DNA from: Saccoglossus kowalevskii
Taxonomy: Eukaryota; Hemichordata; Enteropneusta; Harrimaniidae
Reading direction: 5' to 3'
DNA length: 64,000 bases
Assembly: GCF_000003605.2 (NCBI RefSeq)
Contig: NW_003145293.1
Span: 263,955-327,954, forward strand
In this document: positions 41,614 through 53,323 of the stretch, in pieces
Numbering within the stretch: position 1 is the stretch's first letter
How the letters are laid out: each line of letters begins with the position of its first letter
Notes under the pieces: generated by a model
Databases searched by the model: none
The model's input: only the letters and a program-made list of their open reading frames with translations
What the model was told of the DNA's origin: nothing
Position numbers and translations under genes: made by a program

Positions 41614-43559
41614 ATAGATACGATACTCTGTGAACTGATTTATGTTACATGACATTCATTACATAAGACGGAAGATCTATTTCACCTCGGACTGCAACGG
41701 TTTGTGTGGAAATATGCGTATTGTGTAATCGTAATTACAGGCTGTCGTGTTACGGTGAAGTACATTGACATTTGATCATCGGAAAATTATACCGCGGTGG
41801 GACTTTAGAACATTTGACCGCGCGTTGTATTTTTATTGTGAGCCTGCACAAAAGACGATATTGTATCATTCCTTTCTTCCCTGCTTCTCATCAAAATAAA
41901 TTAGACGTTTTTTTATAAAGTATAATCAATTTCACCGTCTGGCGCAAAGGAATTTCAATAACTAGAAATAATCAATACAAACACATCTCTTAATTTAACT
42001 TTCGGCGATTAGTATCAGGATTTTTTTTCAATTTTAACTCTGATTGTTCTCAGGGATCTTGCGAGAAGAGATAGATTTATTGATTTTACGTCCGTCAAGA
42101 GGCCTGAAAATAGCACGAACAAACTCGCACAATAAACGCAAATCCGGGGAATCGTCGCATTATCCCGGAATATACCGTAAACCCTTAGTTATCAAAAGAC
42201 CCTAATCACGGCACGTAGAAGTCCGCACAATTGAATTGCCAAACACAGAATAAATTCACCCCGTAATGGGTAAATTAAATTACAAATGTTCGACATCAAC
42301 AAAGAAATGAATTTATTTGGATTCTTTATTTACCAAGAAATGCGTGTCCTACAAGATTTCCCCTTTGTTGCACTGAAACGTACTTACATAGTAGTAAGTA
42401 ATGAGCTTTATAATGCAACCTCCTGTTTATGGATTGTCTCTAATTAAAAATTACTAGGAGCAGGTACATCCACAGTGCGTGCGTAGTCAATCTAATCTCC
42501 ACGTGTGGCATCACATGATAAGGTTGTATTTGCGACCTTCACGTTCACAGTGCGTAGTTGCGTTTCTATGCATGCCATATAGTAGGTTCATTCAGATGAA
42601 AGGGAATTGTGATCGTTCGAGCAATTGGAGCAGTGATAAATACCAATACGTTTGGCTGAGTGAAGAGGCTTATCATTTTCTTCATATATCAGTGAGCGTT
42701 CAACGTTTGTCGTTGAAATATAATATGCTAACTCAACTGACGCGTTCCATGGTGTTCATGAGTTAAATTCTGTGTTTGAAGTAAAAAAAAAAGTATTAAA
42801 ACTTGAATACGATCTCATACTTTTATAATGTAAATGATTTTAAATTCTAGCTGAGACGTCATTGCTGTTCTATCACTCGAGTATATTTCCCAACCCACCG
42901 GACTAAACGATTAGATATCTTGCAAATGGCTATACATTCCCCGGGGATCCGATATCATGAAATGAAGCTACGTGTACAATATAGCTAATCTACATAAATA
43001 AACCGACTTGGTACTCTAGCACGAGTACCTTGGCAACCCAACACAATGACACACCGAGTGCGGGACATAGTTTTGGTTTCAATAAATATCTAAAACAAAT
43101 GAACCGATCGATGTATTATTCCGGTCACGTGCATTTCAGTTTGGTTTACATAGTTGGATGTGTATTCAGCAAAAAGGGGGTGACCCAAGTGTGTGCCTCC
43201 AAACAGTTGTTCAAAGTATTATGCTCATGAAGAACGACGATCAAAATGACGGTTATTTTGTTTGTCTTTTTACGGGAACAAGTCATACGATGTTTTTTGA
43301 GGAGTTCGAATTCGTGCGCGTGCGTGAATGTAAGGCGATACTACTAGCGTTGGGGGGTGACTCTGTTCAGACAGACCAGGCAAAAGAGCTCAAATAATAA
43401 CACGCAATCTAAAAGTTTATTTAAAATAACCGGCGTATTGGAAACTTGTGTCATTTGTTATGCAGTGAAAGCATGAGCGTAGAATTAATAAAAATACGTG
43501 ATGTCAGTCCAACAACAAATGCAGGTTTGTGCGTCACGTCCTTGTGCGGCGCTTCAAAG

Positions 43560-43577
43560 TGCCGTATATATACGGCA
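43560..43577. repeat. Perfect 18-bp palindrome
   Basis: TGCCGTATATATACGGCA is self-complementary over its full length. No gene or element boundary is evident around it. It may be a dimer binding site or the remains of an inverted repeat. Confidence 0.6.
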
Positions 43578-44281
43578 TTGGGTTGGAACCAGTAACTCAT
43601 TATGTAACTTTTACCTTCACCGATAATGTTATTTCAAACAAAACTTCCATGTTCCGTTTCCGCCCATGTGGTTCCCGAAGACCCACGGTTTACCAACTGT
43701 AACTTTGTCCTTAAAATGAAATTCCATGGCCCACATAGTCCATGGGGAAGGCATTAATTGCTGTGAAACCCATGGACGCATTGGGGATGGAAAACTGTAA
43801 ACAGTCACTGGAAAAAAAAAAACTCCCGCCTTTTTACAGACAATGATAATTGGAGAGTGCGTACACCATCGAGAAACCTGAGACGAAAGCAAAATGAGTA
43901 AAAAGATATTATCAGTGACTAAAATATCGAACCGGAAACTTTATATCGTTTTTAGTATATTGGATAATGTTCCCTTGAGATTTCGAGTCTTCTAAAAGAA
44001 CAATAATTGAATGAACTAAACAAAAACTAATATACCGCGTACGACCATATATAATGAGTTAATTACGAGAGACAGTCCTCGATACAATGAGAGCGTTGAC
44101 AAATTCCAATCACTCTGTTGGCCCAACTGCTATTTTGAAGTTGGATTTATTAATTGTATTCGGTATTTTTGTATCAGCTTTAGTAAGTTTAAACAAAGGA
44201 CAACAGACTCGTTCGCGATTTGGATAACGGTGTTTGCCGAGTGATTCCTATCACGAACACGCATGAATTTCGCATTTTTGC

Positions 44282-44293
44282 ATGAATATTCAT
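44282..44293. promoter_or_regulatory. MORE-type POU dimer site
   Basis: ATGAATATTCAT is a perfect palindrome that fits the POU homodimer MORE element. It is preceded by TTTTTGC. Confidence 0.3.
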
Positions 44294-44780
44294 ATTGGAA
44301 AGACAAGAATAACGTATTCACTTCTTGTTTTCTACACATATATTATTGTTTTACAAACTAAAATAAACGCTTTAATTATGAAAAATCGGTATATGTAAAA
44401 ATATAATTGGCGGAGATAAAATGTAAGTGGAATAAACAACTATTCTATCACAATCGAAAGGTGGGAAGCTTCTGTGGTATATCTCAGACTATTGTATTAC
44501 TAGTCTGAGGGTATATCGACACCCTGGCTATAACCATATAATTTTTTATTTTATAGTGACCTGAACCACTTTGCTGTTTTATCGTGCTCTGATTTTTTTG
44601 TGTGGAAGTTGTGTGATGGAGTTATAAATATCTAGCTACTGATACGTATCTCATGTACGAACAATGAACGAGGGTTGTAACCAGATACTTCGACGTGATG
44701 AGCTCTTTACTGTACAAATGCTAAATTACGGTTGGGTTAAGAAGGAATGAAAAGAGACAAAGAGAAGCGTTGGTAGAGGT

Positions 44781-44820
44781 GGTGTAGTGTAGTGTGATGT
44801 AGTGCAGTGTGATGTGGTAT
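44781..44820. repeat. Imperfect TGTAG-type minisatellite
   Basis: A run of GTGTAG, GTGATG and GTGCAG variants. A second degenerate patch of related units lies at about 44940-44990. This is simple-sequence expansion with decay. Confidence 0.75.
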
Positions 44821-46617
44821 GAAAGCGTCATCGTACCGATATCTAGATTCTGTGTTGGTACAATGGTTAGATATTGCATTGCACAAGGACGCATTCGTGC
44901 ATATAATATCTCCGAGAACAAAAAAAGGTCAAGAGGCTAGAGTGTTGTAATGCAGTATAATGTAGCACAGTGCAGCGAGTGCTGCATACTGTACATTGCC
45001 CTTATTTGGAAATTGTTTTCTTATTCGGGCCATAGAGCTACATCAAAGTGGGATTCGATCATCTCCCCATAACCCAGAACACGTACATTTAATTGTAACA
45101 TTGAATTCGCGTTAGAAATATATGTGCAATTATATTACGTTGTAAGGACATATACACAACACACTAATATGAAATAAATAACTTAAGAATGTAACAACCT
45201 CCCACTACGTATAATATTTTGTTTTTCTTTTCCTTAAATCTGTTCATCCATGTTATAAATTAAATATGCAGCAACAATGAGTGCTGATCTACCCAGGAAA
45301 TCAGAATAATTGAGGGAGGGGGCTTTATGGGACGAATACGCACATTTTTAACAGCTGGAATAAAGCACACATTTCTGATAACGTTTGTAAATTCGCTGTT
45401 TCTTTTCTGAAAAATTAATTGCCCAATATTGCTGCCAGGGGTGACAAATCTGGGAACGAGTGAAAACTGTAAAACACTAGCAATCTATCGATATTATCAT
45501 AAATTTCTTGAATAATAAAGTCATATGATTTTAAATAGTGTTGATTTTACCCTAAAATTCCCAAAACTATAATTGCTGCACCAAAAAATGCTCTGATGAA
45601 AGTAATAGTTTAGCAAAGGTATAGAAATGTTTAATAGATGCAGTTTATAAATCGATGCTCGACAGTTTCTTTGTACTGCTTGCAAAAAAGACAGGGAGGC
45701 GGATTTACACTTCTCCTATCTCTGCACCGTCCAAGCTGTAAGTGATTTTGTACTGAGATTGGTACTAATTCTTGAATAAAATAAAAGTGCGTTTAATTAC
45801 ATTGTAACTTGCTTTTAATGTATCTGCTGCATTTGCAATCATACTTTTGTCGAACATTTTCTGAATGTTAACGGCTTCGGTATTGGACATAATCGCAAAA
45901 TTGATGGCGAACAGGGCGAGGTAATTTTTGCCGATGTTCATCATTTTAGTTCTGAGAACTTTTACATTCGTGATTTGTTTTTAAATTTACGTTTATAATC
46001 TGAACTCCCTTGCTTCTCTCGCGTGGATCGTGAGATTTTGGGGCCAATGAGAGTCAAGCGATTATTTCTTGGGTCAACGTCATGTGTATCCATCGGAGCA
46101 GTCACGTGACCGATCTTGCAACGTCAACCAACAGCCATACAATTATTCACGGTCGTTTCTCAAAAATAATTATTTTTTGTGCCAATAACAAATAGCCAAG
46201 ATACCAAGAAGAAGGCAAATTGAATTGCGATGCTATCGAAGACAGCAACTTTATCTTGAAAAAAAACACGATAACGTTTAATGGGGGTACACTCCCTGGG
46301 ATTACATGATAATGACTAAACGAACTGGAAACCAATAGACTAGTATCTCGGCGGATAACAAGATAATTACGCAGGAAGCGGATGAATATAACGCGCTAAG
46401 AGATGACAAAATGTTCTCGAAATTGAATCTGCGCCGCGTTAATTGATTTCATTTTTCTCAAGTTGTTCAATTTCGTCGCAAATATCTAAACTGTGAGCGA
46501 CTGATTCAATAAGAGTATATGTTTACGGGTCGTTAGCACGATGTCACGGTGTCACCAAGATCTAACAAGAGCTGGCGCAGGTCAGGTGAAATTGACAATC
46601 TGGTGAAAGCGTATTAA

Positions 46618-46643
46618 TTGAAATTGACATGGAAAGGTGGGAA
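46618..46643 (+). promoter_or_regulatory. Shared non-coding motif, site 2
   Basis: This is the partner of 40734-40760. A further GAAATTGACA lies 32 bp upstream (46588-46597), next to GGTCAGGTG, so the GAAATTGACA core is repeated locally as well as between the two sites. Confidence 0.45.
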
Positions 46644-48595
46644 GTTCACGGTGAAGCTAATTACGAGGACACCACACGTGCCCTTATAGCCTGCCAGGTT
46701 TGGGTGGAGTGTGGGGCTTTCTTTGTATATTACTGAAAATAAAAGTGTTTAAGTGTGAGGTTTGTTGATATGCTGTTCGAATACGTTTACACGCAACTTA
46801 GAAATGTGGCAGCAAATGTCGTTGTTGTATTCCTTACAGCCTTTCCTTGTTTCCAACATTAGCTGCATCAGTATTTGACGTCTTTATTAGTTTTTATTTT
46901 ACTGCGACGCATTTATAATTGGTTATCAGTAGTTTTAGATACACATTATAATAACAATATATCATATATCAAAATATACATTGCCTGAAAGCTGGTTATT
47001 CAACGGCCATATCCAATCCCATGGACAGTACTCGAATCTGTCTCAAAGTTTCGATACGACCCTTTCTCACCAGAACTGAAAAACATGTACTAGTTTTTAT
47101 AAGTTACAGAGGCCCAGGAGAAAAAAAAATAAGCAAAATTATTATGTGATTGGCTGTCCATAACGCATATCACACGATGACGCAGTTTCTCCCAGTTTTT
47201 TTTTATGATTTACATGGGAACACATTCTTGGACTACTGCATTCAAAAAATATAACATTGTATTGCACATCTATACATGGCAATATTTCCGATCACATCCT
47301 TGTAGCAGTTCGTCACGATTTTGCAAATATTTGTTGTAACGTAACACCCAAATTGATGTTCGAAAATGAAAGGTACAAAAGACTTACAAAATCGATATCT
47401 AAATCATAATATATAAAAGTTCAACAAGAGAAAACAAACAACTGACAGACAATTGGTTGATAATTGGTCAACGAAATATGGCATGTTTCGAAACAGAAGG
47501 CGTGTCCCCGTTTTAGTTCACAATGTAAAGAAGAAATTAACTAGAACCTAAATTGAATACAATACGACATAAAGTGCAATACATTATTTACAAATACAAA
47601 TTTTTCCAACCTCTCTCTTTATTACAATTTATGTTGCGTTTTCTCTGTCTTTTCGAAATGTGTTGCTTATTCTGCCTTGGTTTTATTGGTCTCGGTAGTC
47701 TGTAAGCAATAATTATTATTTCAGAAACCTATTTGAGAGACCTATCCTCAAAAAAGGTTCTCGTAAATAAAAACAGGTAAATGTAAATAGTTTATTGAAT
47801 TTTCTGGTGAACAAAGAAAAAATGATGATATGAAGGAACTGATTTTTTTTCACTTTTTATGCATAGCTTGATCAGACAGTCAGTGGTTTAGGGGAAGCCC
47901 CCCCCCCTCCCCCATGTATGTATGCTGAAGTCGCAGTACAAAATCCTTCCACCACTTTGACAGAAAAATGGAATGAGGAGAATAGTTAGTTTCTCTCCCC
48001 TTTTTCTCAAGTCTAGAAAAGGCAGTCGGTGCCTTTTCTTTATTTTATTTTCTGTCTCAAGTGCCAGTGGATCTGCCCAATGTGTCGGTTTATAGTATAA
48101 GAATTGAGTCGCAAGTCAGTTGTCAATTTGAAATGACTAATGAGTATAAAGGTCTGGTTTGTCAAATAGTTCAACCTTAGCTGACTCTGAATCCAACATA
48201 TCTATTGAAGTTAGTTTTTAGAATCCAATATGGTGTATGAATATACATTGGTATCATCACTATTTTAGGTAAAAATGTATACAGTCGCACCAGGTTCGGG
48301 AAGTTTACAAACTTGGCGGGATATTGAATAGCACAAAATCAAACTGCAGAAGTAAACGTGATGGGGTCATCACGATTAAAGAGTGCAGTCAAACCAAACT
48401 GTTAGACAACTTGCTACATGTATGATTCCTGTGATTAAGATTTTAAGTACCCGTACCGTAAATGTTGGTACATAATTGTAATCTTTTTTCTCCTGTGCGA
48501 TTTCTGATGGTATCCAGCCTACGTATGGCATGCGGATACTAAGTACTTTTAGATCCATTTTAGCAAGCGCTATCACGTCTCGTGCTAAGCTGGGT

Positions 48596-48655
48596 AGGGG
48601 GATGCAGCAAGGAGGCTCGCTGTCTACTGCCCTCTATGTAATCATGACTGAGCCC
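48596..48655 (+). mobile_element. Possible non-LTR retrotransposon reverse-transcriptase remnant
   Basis: A short plus-strand frame (ATG at 48530) contains RGMQQGGSLSTALYVIMTEP. This resembles the RT palm-region motif of LINE elements, in which R-G-(V)-x-Q-G-x-x-L-S is followed by a hydrophobic stretch and an acidic-Pro pair. The preceding residues are loosely consistent with the segment before this motif. No YADD-type catalytic box, endonuclease or element ends are visible nearby, so it would be a small, inactive fragment. The match is by eye and short. Confidence 0.33.
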
Positions 48656-49399
48656 CAGACACGGGTAACAACTGCACCGACAACCTCACAATTCTTCACA
48701 ATAAATATCGTATTTTTCTACGAATTCGAAACCAGCATTTGCGACGACTGAAATTAAACATGACTGATTTGTTCTTGAGTAAGACCACCTGTTTGATAAA
48801 TAAATTCAACGCATTTTGTTATTATTGAATAAGGCGCCATTTTTCTGAGATTACTTCATTGATAACTTACTCGCTACTTAATTTTATAAGTAGACTTTAT
48901 TCCATGCTGCTCACTTTATTTGTGTGTGTGTTCGCCGTTTTTATACTTGTGCCGATCGTTGTCAGAGGGTTGGTGATGATGTACGCTGTGTTCTAAGAAA
49001 TAAAGTGTTTTACAATGAATGCGACTACACTAGCACTACCAAGTGGTATTAAATTCCAAGGTTTAAACCCACTGCCAACGTTAAAGCCATGAATGTTTAA
49101 GTTATATCAGATAAATCAAGTTCTTGAAATGTTTCGGTGAAGTTTATATTTATTTCAAAATTGTTTTTTTTTTATTAGTCTAAAAATTGATTCATCAGTT
49201 TTTTTAATTTGTTTTGAAAATTATGACAAAAATATGAACAAACATTTCTACTTGATGCGCACTATGATGACTAGAAACTTTGAATATTAGGGAGATGAAG
49301 AAAGACTGCATACCCGAATATTGTTTTATACTTGGAGTTCTCTTTATATTTGTTAAATTCCGAAAACAACATTTTATTGTTTCTCTATATCATATAATA

Positions 49400-49470
49400 G
49401 GGCGCGTGTGGTGCAGTAATTGATATTCGAGATGTCATCTGATGTATTCCCCGACGAGGGGTTCTAACAT
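49400..49470 (+). mobile_element. Possible degenerate tRNA-derived SINE head
   Basis: Starting at GGGCGCG, a TGGTGCAGTAATTG element resembles an A box. GGGGTTCTAACA, about 50 bp on, resembles a decayed B box. The spacing is right for a tRNA-derived promoter, but the arms do not pair well. No poly(A) or target-site duplication was identified. Confidence 0.28.
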
Positions 49471-52147
49471 ATAAATGCATAAGTGTCGGCAAGCTATTTT
49501 CCGTTTTTCTTTCCGGTTGTATTTTGTTCGTTCAATCGGAAAATTTCCACCCGATTCAGTTTTGCTCGATACACCTAGCTAAATATGACTATACTTTCAC
49601 ATTCACTGTTGAAATTGTCAGCAATGGCAGAGATAAACGACACCTACTCGAAAACTAGAGTCTGAGTTGGGTCAGGTTAAGGTACCATGTAATCATTATC
49701 GTCGCGAACCTCACACCTTATCCATATCAGTTTCATTTATGGTAATTAGAAGTATTCCTAGACATGTCAATTTCCAGTTCACCTGCGTACATATCAATAC
49801 ATATCTGGTGCATAACTTGACACGGTGTAACGACCCGTATGTAAACAAATAGAGCCAAGCTGTGCTATCTTCCATGATCGAAATTCGCCGCAACTGATAC
49901 AATTTCTCTTAATAAACTTAATTAATTTAATTTCAGTTTTGGAAATGAGATCTAGTCGAGTGTGGTTCAGATTTCCCGTATAGGTTTAATGTAACCTGGC
50001 TCACTTATTGTAATTAAGTAATTATACGTGGTTGTTCCGGGTCTAATTGTTTTCGGGTCCATTCAATTATTGCCTATTTCATGGTGGTTACACCCCTCGG
50101 GGCAGTGCGGGTAAATTATTTAGTGTACGTCAGCTTCTATCGAGTTACCCTATAGCGGGAGCACGTCCCCATGGGTTGAGTGCGGAATCGATTGAACACG
50201 GAGCTACATTGAGTTCTGAATGACGTGTACAATTTGTCCATTAAAAGAGAAATATTAGGAGAATTTGGTGAATAAAAATTCACATTTAGCATTCAGCAGT
50301 GAATTTCATAACAAAACATGCCACGTTGACAAGATCCATATAATATTATGTGTAACTTGGTTTAAAATGCGGTCCACTCCATTTCCCTTCTAAGTTAGGG
50401 ATGTTCATTATGTTTCAAATATTATTTCAAATATTAATTGAAATTATTAATTTAAGAGTATCTGAACAGACTTCTATGTTTTTTTGTGTGTTTTTTTTTC
50501 AGTCCTGCGTTTTCTGTGATGCTCTCAACCGGAGCACGCGGACAGACATTGGTGGCGTTCGTCATCTGTGCAGTCGATTGAGATCGCAGAGCTAAATTTG
50601 GTTCTGTAATGATCAAAGTCCATCTTATGGAACTCTGTCAGTTATAAAACGATCTATTAGCAAAAGAAACAAATATTACACGACAAAAGCCTTGAGTTGA
50701 TTGCTTAAGGTTACGATGCAGAGAATATTTGATATGCATTGTCCACTAATTGCTGAGTGCTGTATTCCTACTTCGAAATGAGTTTCTGTGTAAATAATTT
50801 ATTATTGTTGTAATGATGGTTCAACGCTAATATGTCGAAGATCGTGCATTCGCATTTCTCAGTAGAATCCATTCCATTTCTCAGGATAGTTCTTATTCGG
50901 TATAGACGTTGTCAGATCAAAATCCACTTCCTGCCCACTTAATATAACGGATTCCATCCAATACCTCAGATAGCTTGCAGCATCAGGCTGACTTTCTTAA
51001 TGCCCGTAGGTGTGAAAAACGAGCACACTCCCGTCATTACTGCGTGCTCGTCTTTTATTAAGCGAGTCGTGGACATGCGTCTCGCGTTACCCCCAGCTGG
51101 TGCACGTATCTACCGCTGGCTGCAGGTGCCACAACTTGGCGGAAACAAACACCGTGACGGCATTCTTTCTCCAGGAAGAAGCGTGAACATTACGGCGCAA
51201 ATGAGTCTTTTATGTCGGGGAAAAATGAAAAACATGTATGAAGATCTTGCCTAAAGAATTTTAATCCAGTTACGGGTGTAATTACAGCGATACTATTGAC
51301 GAAGCTGTCATTTTCTTGACTTCAGACTCCTTCTTTTTAGCTTCGTGTGGATGGGCTAAGCAGAACAATCGACAGTCGGGCTTATTAGATTATTGGGTCG
51401 TTTATATCATACGGCATTGTCTACTGAGTGTTATTTCTATCTCTATTTGCTCGCTGTATGTATGACAATAGAGGTCTAACACGTCTATTACTTTGCCGAC
51501 TGTAGATGCCCCGGGCGATGTGCGTTCTCGGAATATCCTCGAAGTATTAGATTTTTCAATTTATACGATTATCCCCCGGCAGCTGCATGGACAGCTTTTG
51601 AATTGCGTTAAATTTTCTTCAAACAAACGTAAACGTGGTATTAACATTGTTATGAATCTTATGTGGTGACTGAAATTCAATCTTATTTTTGAATTTATTA
51701 AAAACAATTAAAACTCGCCTACTGATTATCCAAATCCAACGGATAAAGCTGTATTTAGTTTTGCCGTTTTTTTGTCGATTGTGTTTTACATATAAGAATG
51801 TTTAATATTAAGAAAATTGCGCTTGAACGATGAAATAGACAAGTAATAAAATATAACACACATCAGCGGAAATTGGTACCATGGCACGTCGGACGGTATT
51901 GTCTTCAAACGCGGGCGCGTTCACACATTGATCGAATGCACGTAGAGCTAAGGCAAACAGCACAAACTTGAATCATGACACACGCCCTCAATGTATATGA
52001 AATTGAACATCGGGATGATTCGAAAACTCTACACGTTTTAGTGTTTTAAAGTTCCCAGCCCCCAGCAGACCAATGTATCACCGTGACCGTGAATGCGTTT
52101 CTTGATCGTTTAAGCGGCCAGGTTGTCAGTTTCCCATACATACATTC

Positions 52148-52218
52148 TGTCACACGCAACATAATATTACCGTAATTGGTATAGTACAGGTGTGATGAAT
52201 ATTACGTTGCGTGTGACA
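52148..52218 (-). ncRNA. Precursor-miRNA-like hairpin (candidate)
   Basis: Left arm 52148-52168 and right arm 52198-52218 are complementary over 21 nt with one non-match and flank a 29-nt loop, 71 nt in all. On the plus strand the non-match is A-C. On the minus strand it becomes G-U, so the minus-strand RNA would be fully paired. Arm and loop lengths fit an animal miRNA precursor. A very short inverted-repeat transposon remnant is the main alternative. I do not recognise a known miRNA seed. Confidence 0.4.
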
Positions 52219-53290
52219 CATTCGTGGTTTTCGTTTAGAACAAAGAAGCAACCTGAAAATTATGTGCGATTTATCTTTAGAGGAATAATTGTAAAAACAG
52301 TCTATTTTCAGTAAAATACAATCAAATTAAAAAAATACGTATAATTTCAGAACCTCGTGATTGATAAGACAAGCCTATTTTAATTCAATAATTTAAAACT
52401 TATACTTTCATTACTGCGTGAAAATATGAAAATCATAAATTTCACTGGGAGAAACAGGTTCAGAAAATTGATGTCCCAACCACAGTCAACGTGGTGACTG
52501 GGTGACACCGAGATTGATTCAATTATTATGTCCTTTTGTTTCTCATGTGTACCCCCCTCCCATATTCTTCACTCAATGTGTTAAACCAGAAGTTTTACAT
52601 TGCAATATAATACAAAACAATGGCTCTTATATTCCGACGCTATTGTATTTGTTGTTTACGTTCTGTCAAGAGTTATACCTTGGCACCGGGTTAATATTGT
52701 ACAGGTCATGCGCCATCACGAGTTAAAGATTATAATCGTTCGTTTAGCGGGTGGCACAGTTTGACGGCAAGGTGGCGCACTTCCGTTTTTTGCCGGCAAC
52801 CGCCATCAAATATGATTGAAGTGATTTGCAGCGATATGTTCAATGATTCCCCGTTCAATAACGATTCAGAATATATCGACATGCAGGTCTACTAACTGTG
52901 CTGTACTGAAGTAGATAACTGCTTAGGATTTTCTGAGAATAACACGCAGACACAGTGACCTTGAAATATTGTCGAGTATCGAACTTAAAATGATGAAAAT
53001 AACACAACATCTCTGTTTGGGCCAAAGATAAAATCAATGTCTTGTTCTGCGGATGTCGTATCGTTAACTTGATTGTTTTTAAATAGTCGTGTTCGAAAAT
53101 ATAGTTGCTGAATTATGATCATGATTCACACTAAAGTAAATACGTTGTCGTGCTCACCTAAACTATTATTCGTTCGGTCTAATAATGAACGCGAATGTCT
53201 TTTTGAATTAAAGGTACGTTATTCAAACCACATGCGTCAACGCATTTCATGATCAAACGAATATTATTTTGATGAAACGTGGTTGAACCG

Positions 53291-53323
53291 AAGACATTAG
53301 AAAATGTCTTTTTCTAATGTCTT
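53291..53323. repeat. Perfect 14-bp hairpin, 5-nt loop
   Basis: AAGACATTAGAAAA and TTTTCTAATGTCTT flank the loop TGTCT. It is perfectly paired but AT-rich. The lack of a T run directly after the stem argues against a pol III terminator or transcript end. No function is assigned. Confidence 0.6.

Larger units (their letters stand above)
39870..48520. other. Non-coding desert with candidate regulatory clusters
   Basis: No gene was recognised. 40.15-40.80 kb and 46.5-46.7 kb stand out as enhancer-like: CRE/E-box palindrome, repeated TAATTGGATCAG, SOX-OCT composite and a shared ~26-bp motif, listed separately. The remainder is microsatellites and unremarkable AT-rich sequence. A C-rich run (about 47900-47915) could form a G-quadruplex on the minus strand. 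Confidence 0.5.
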
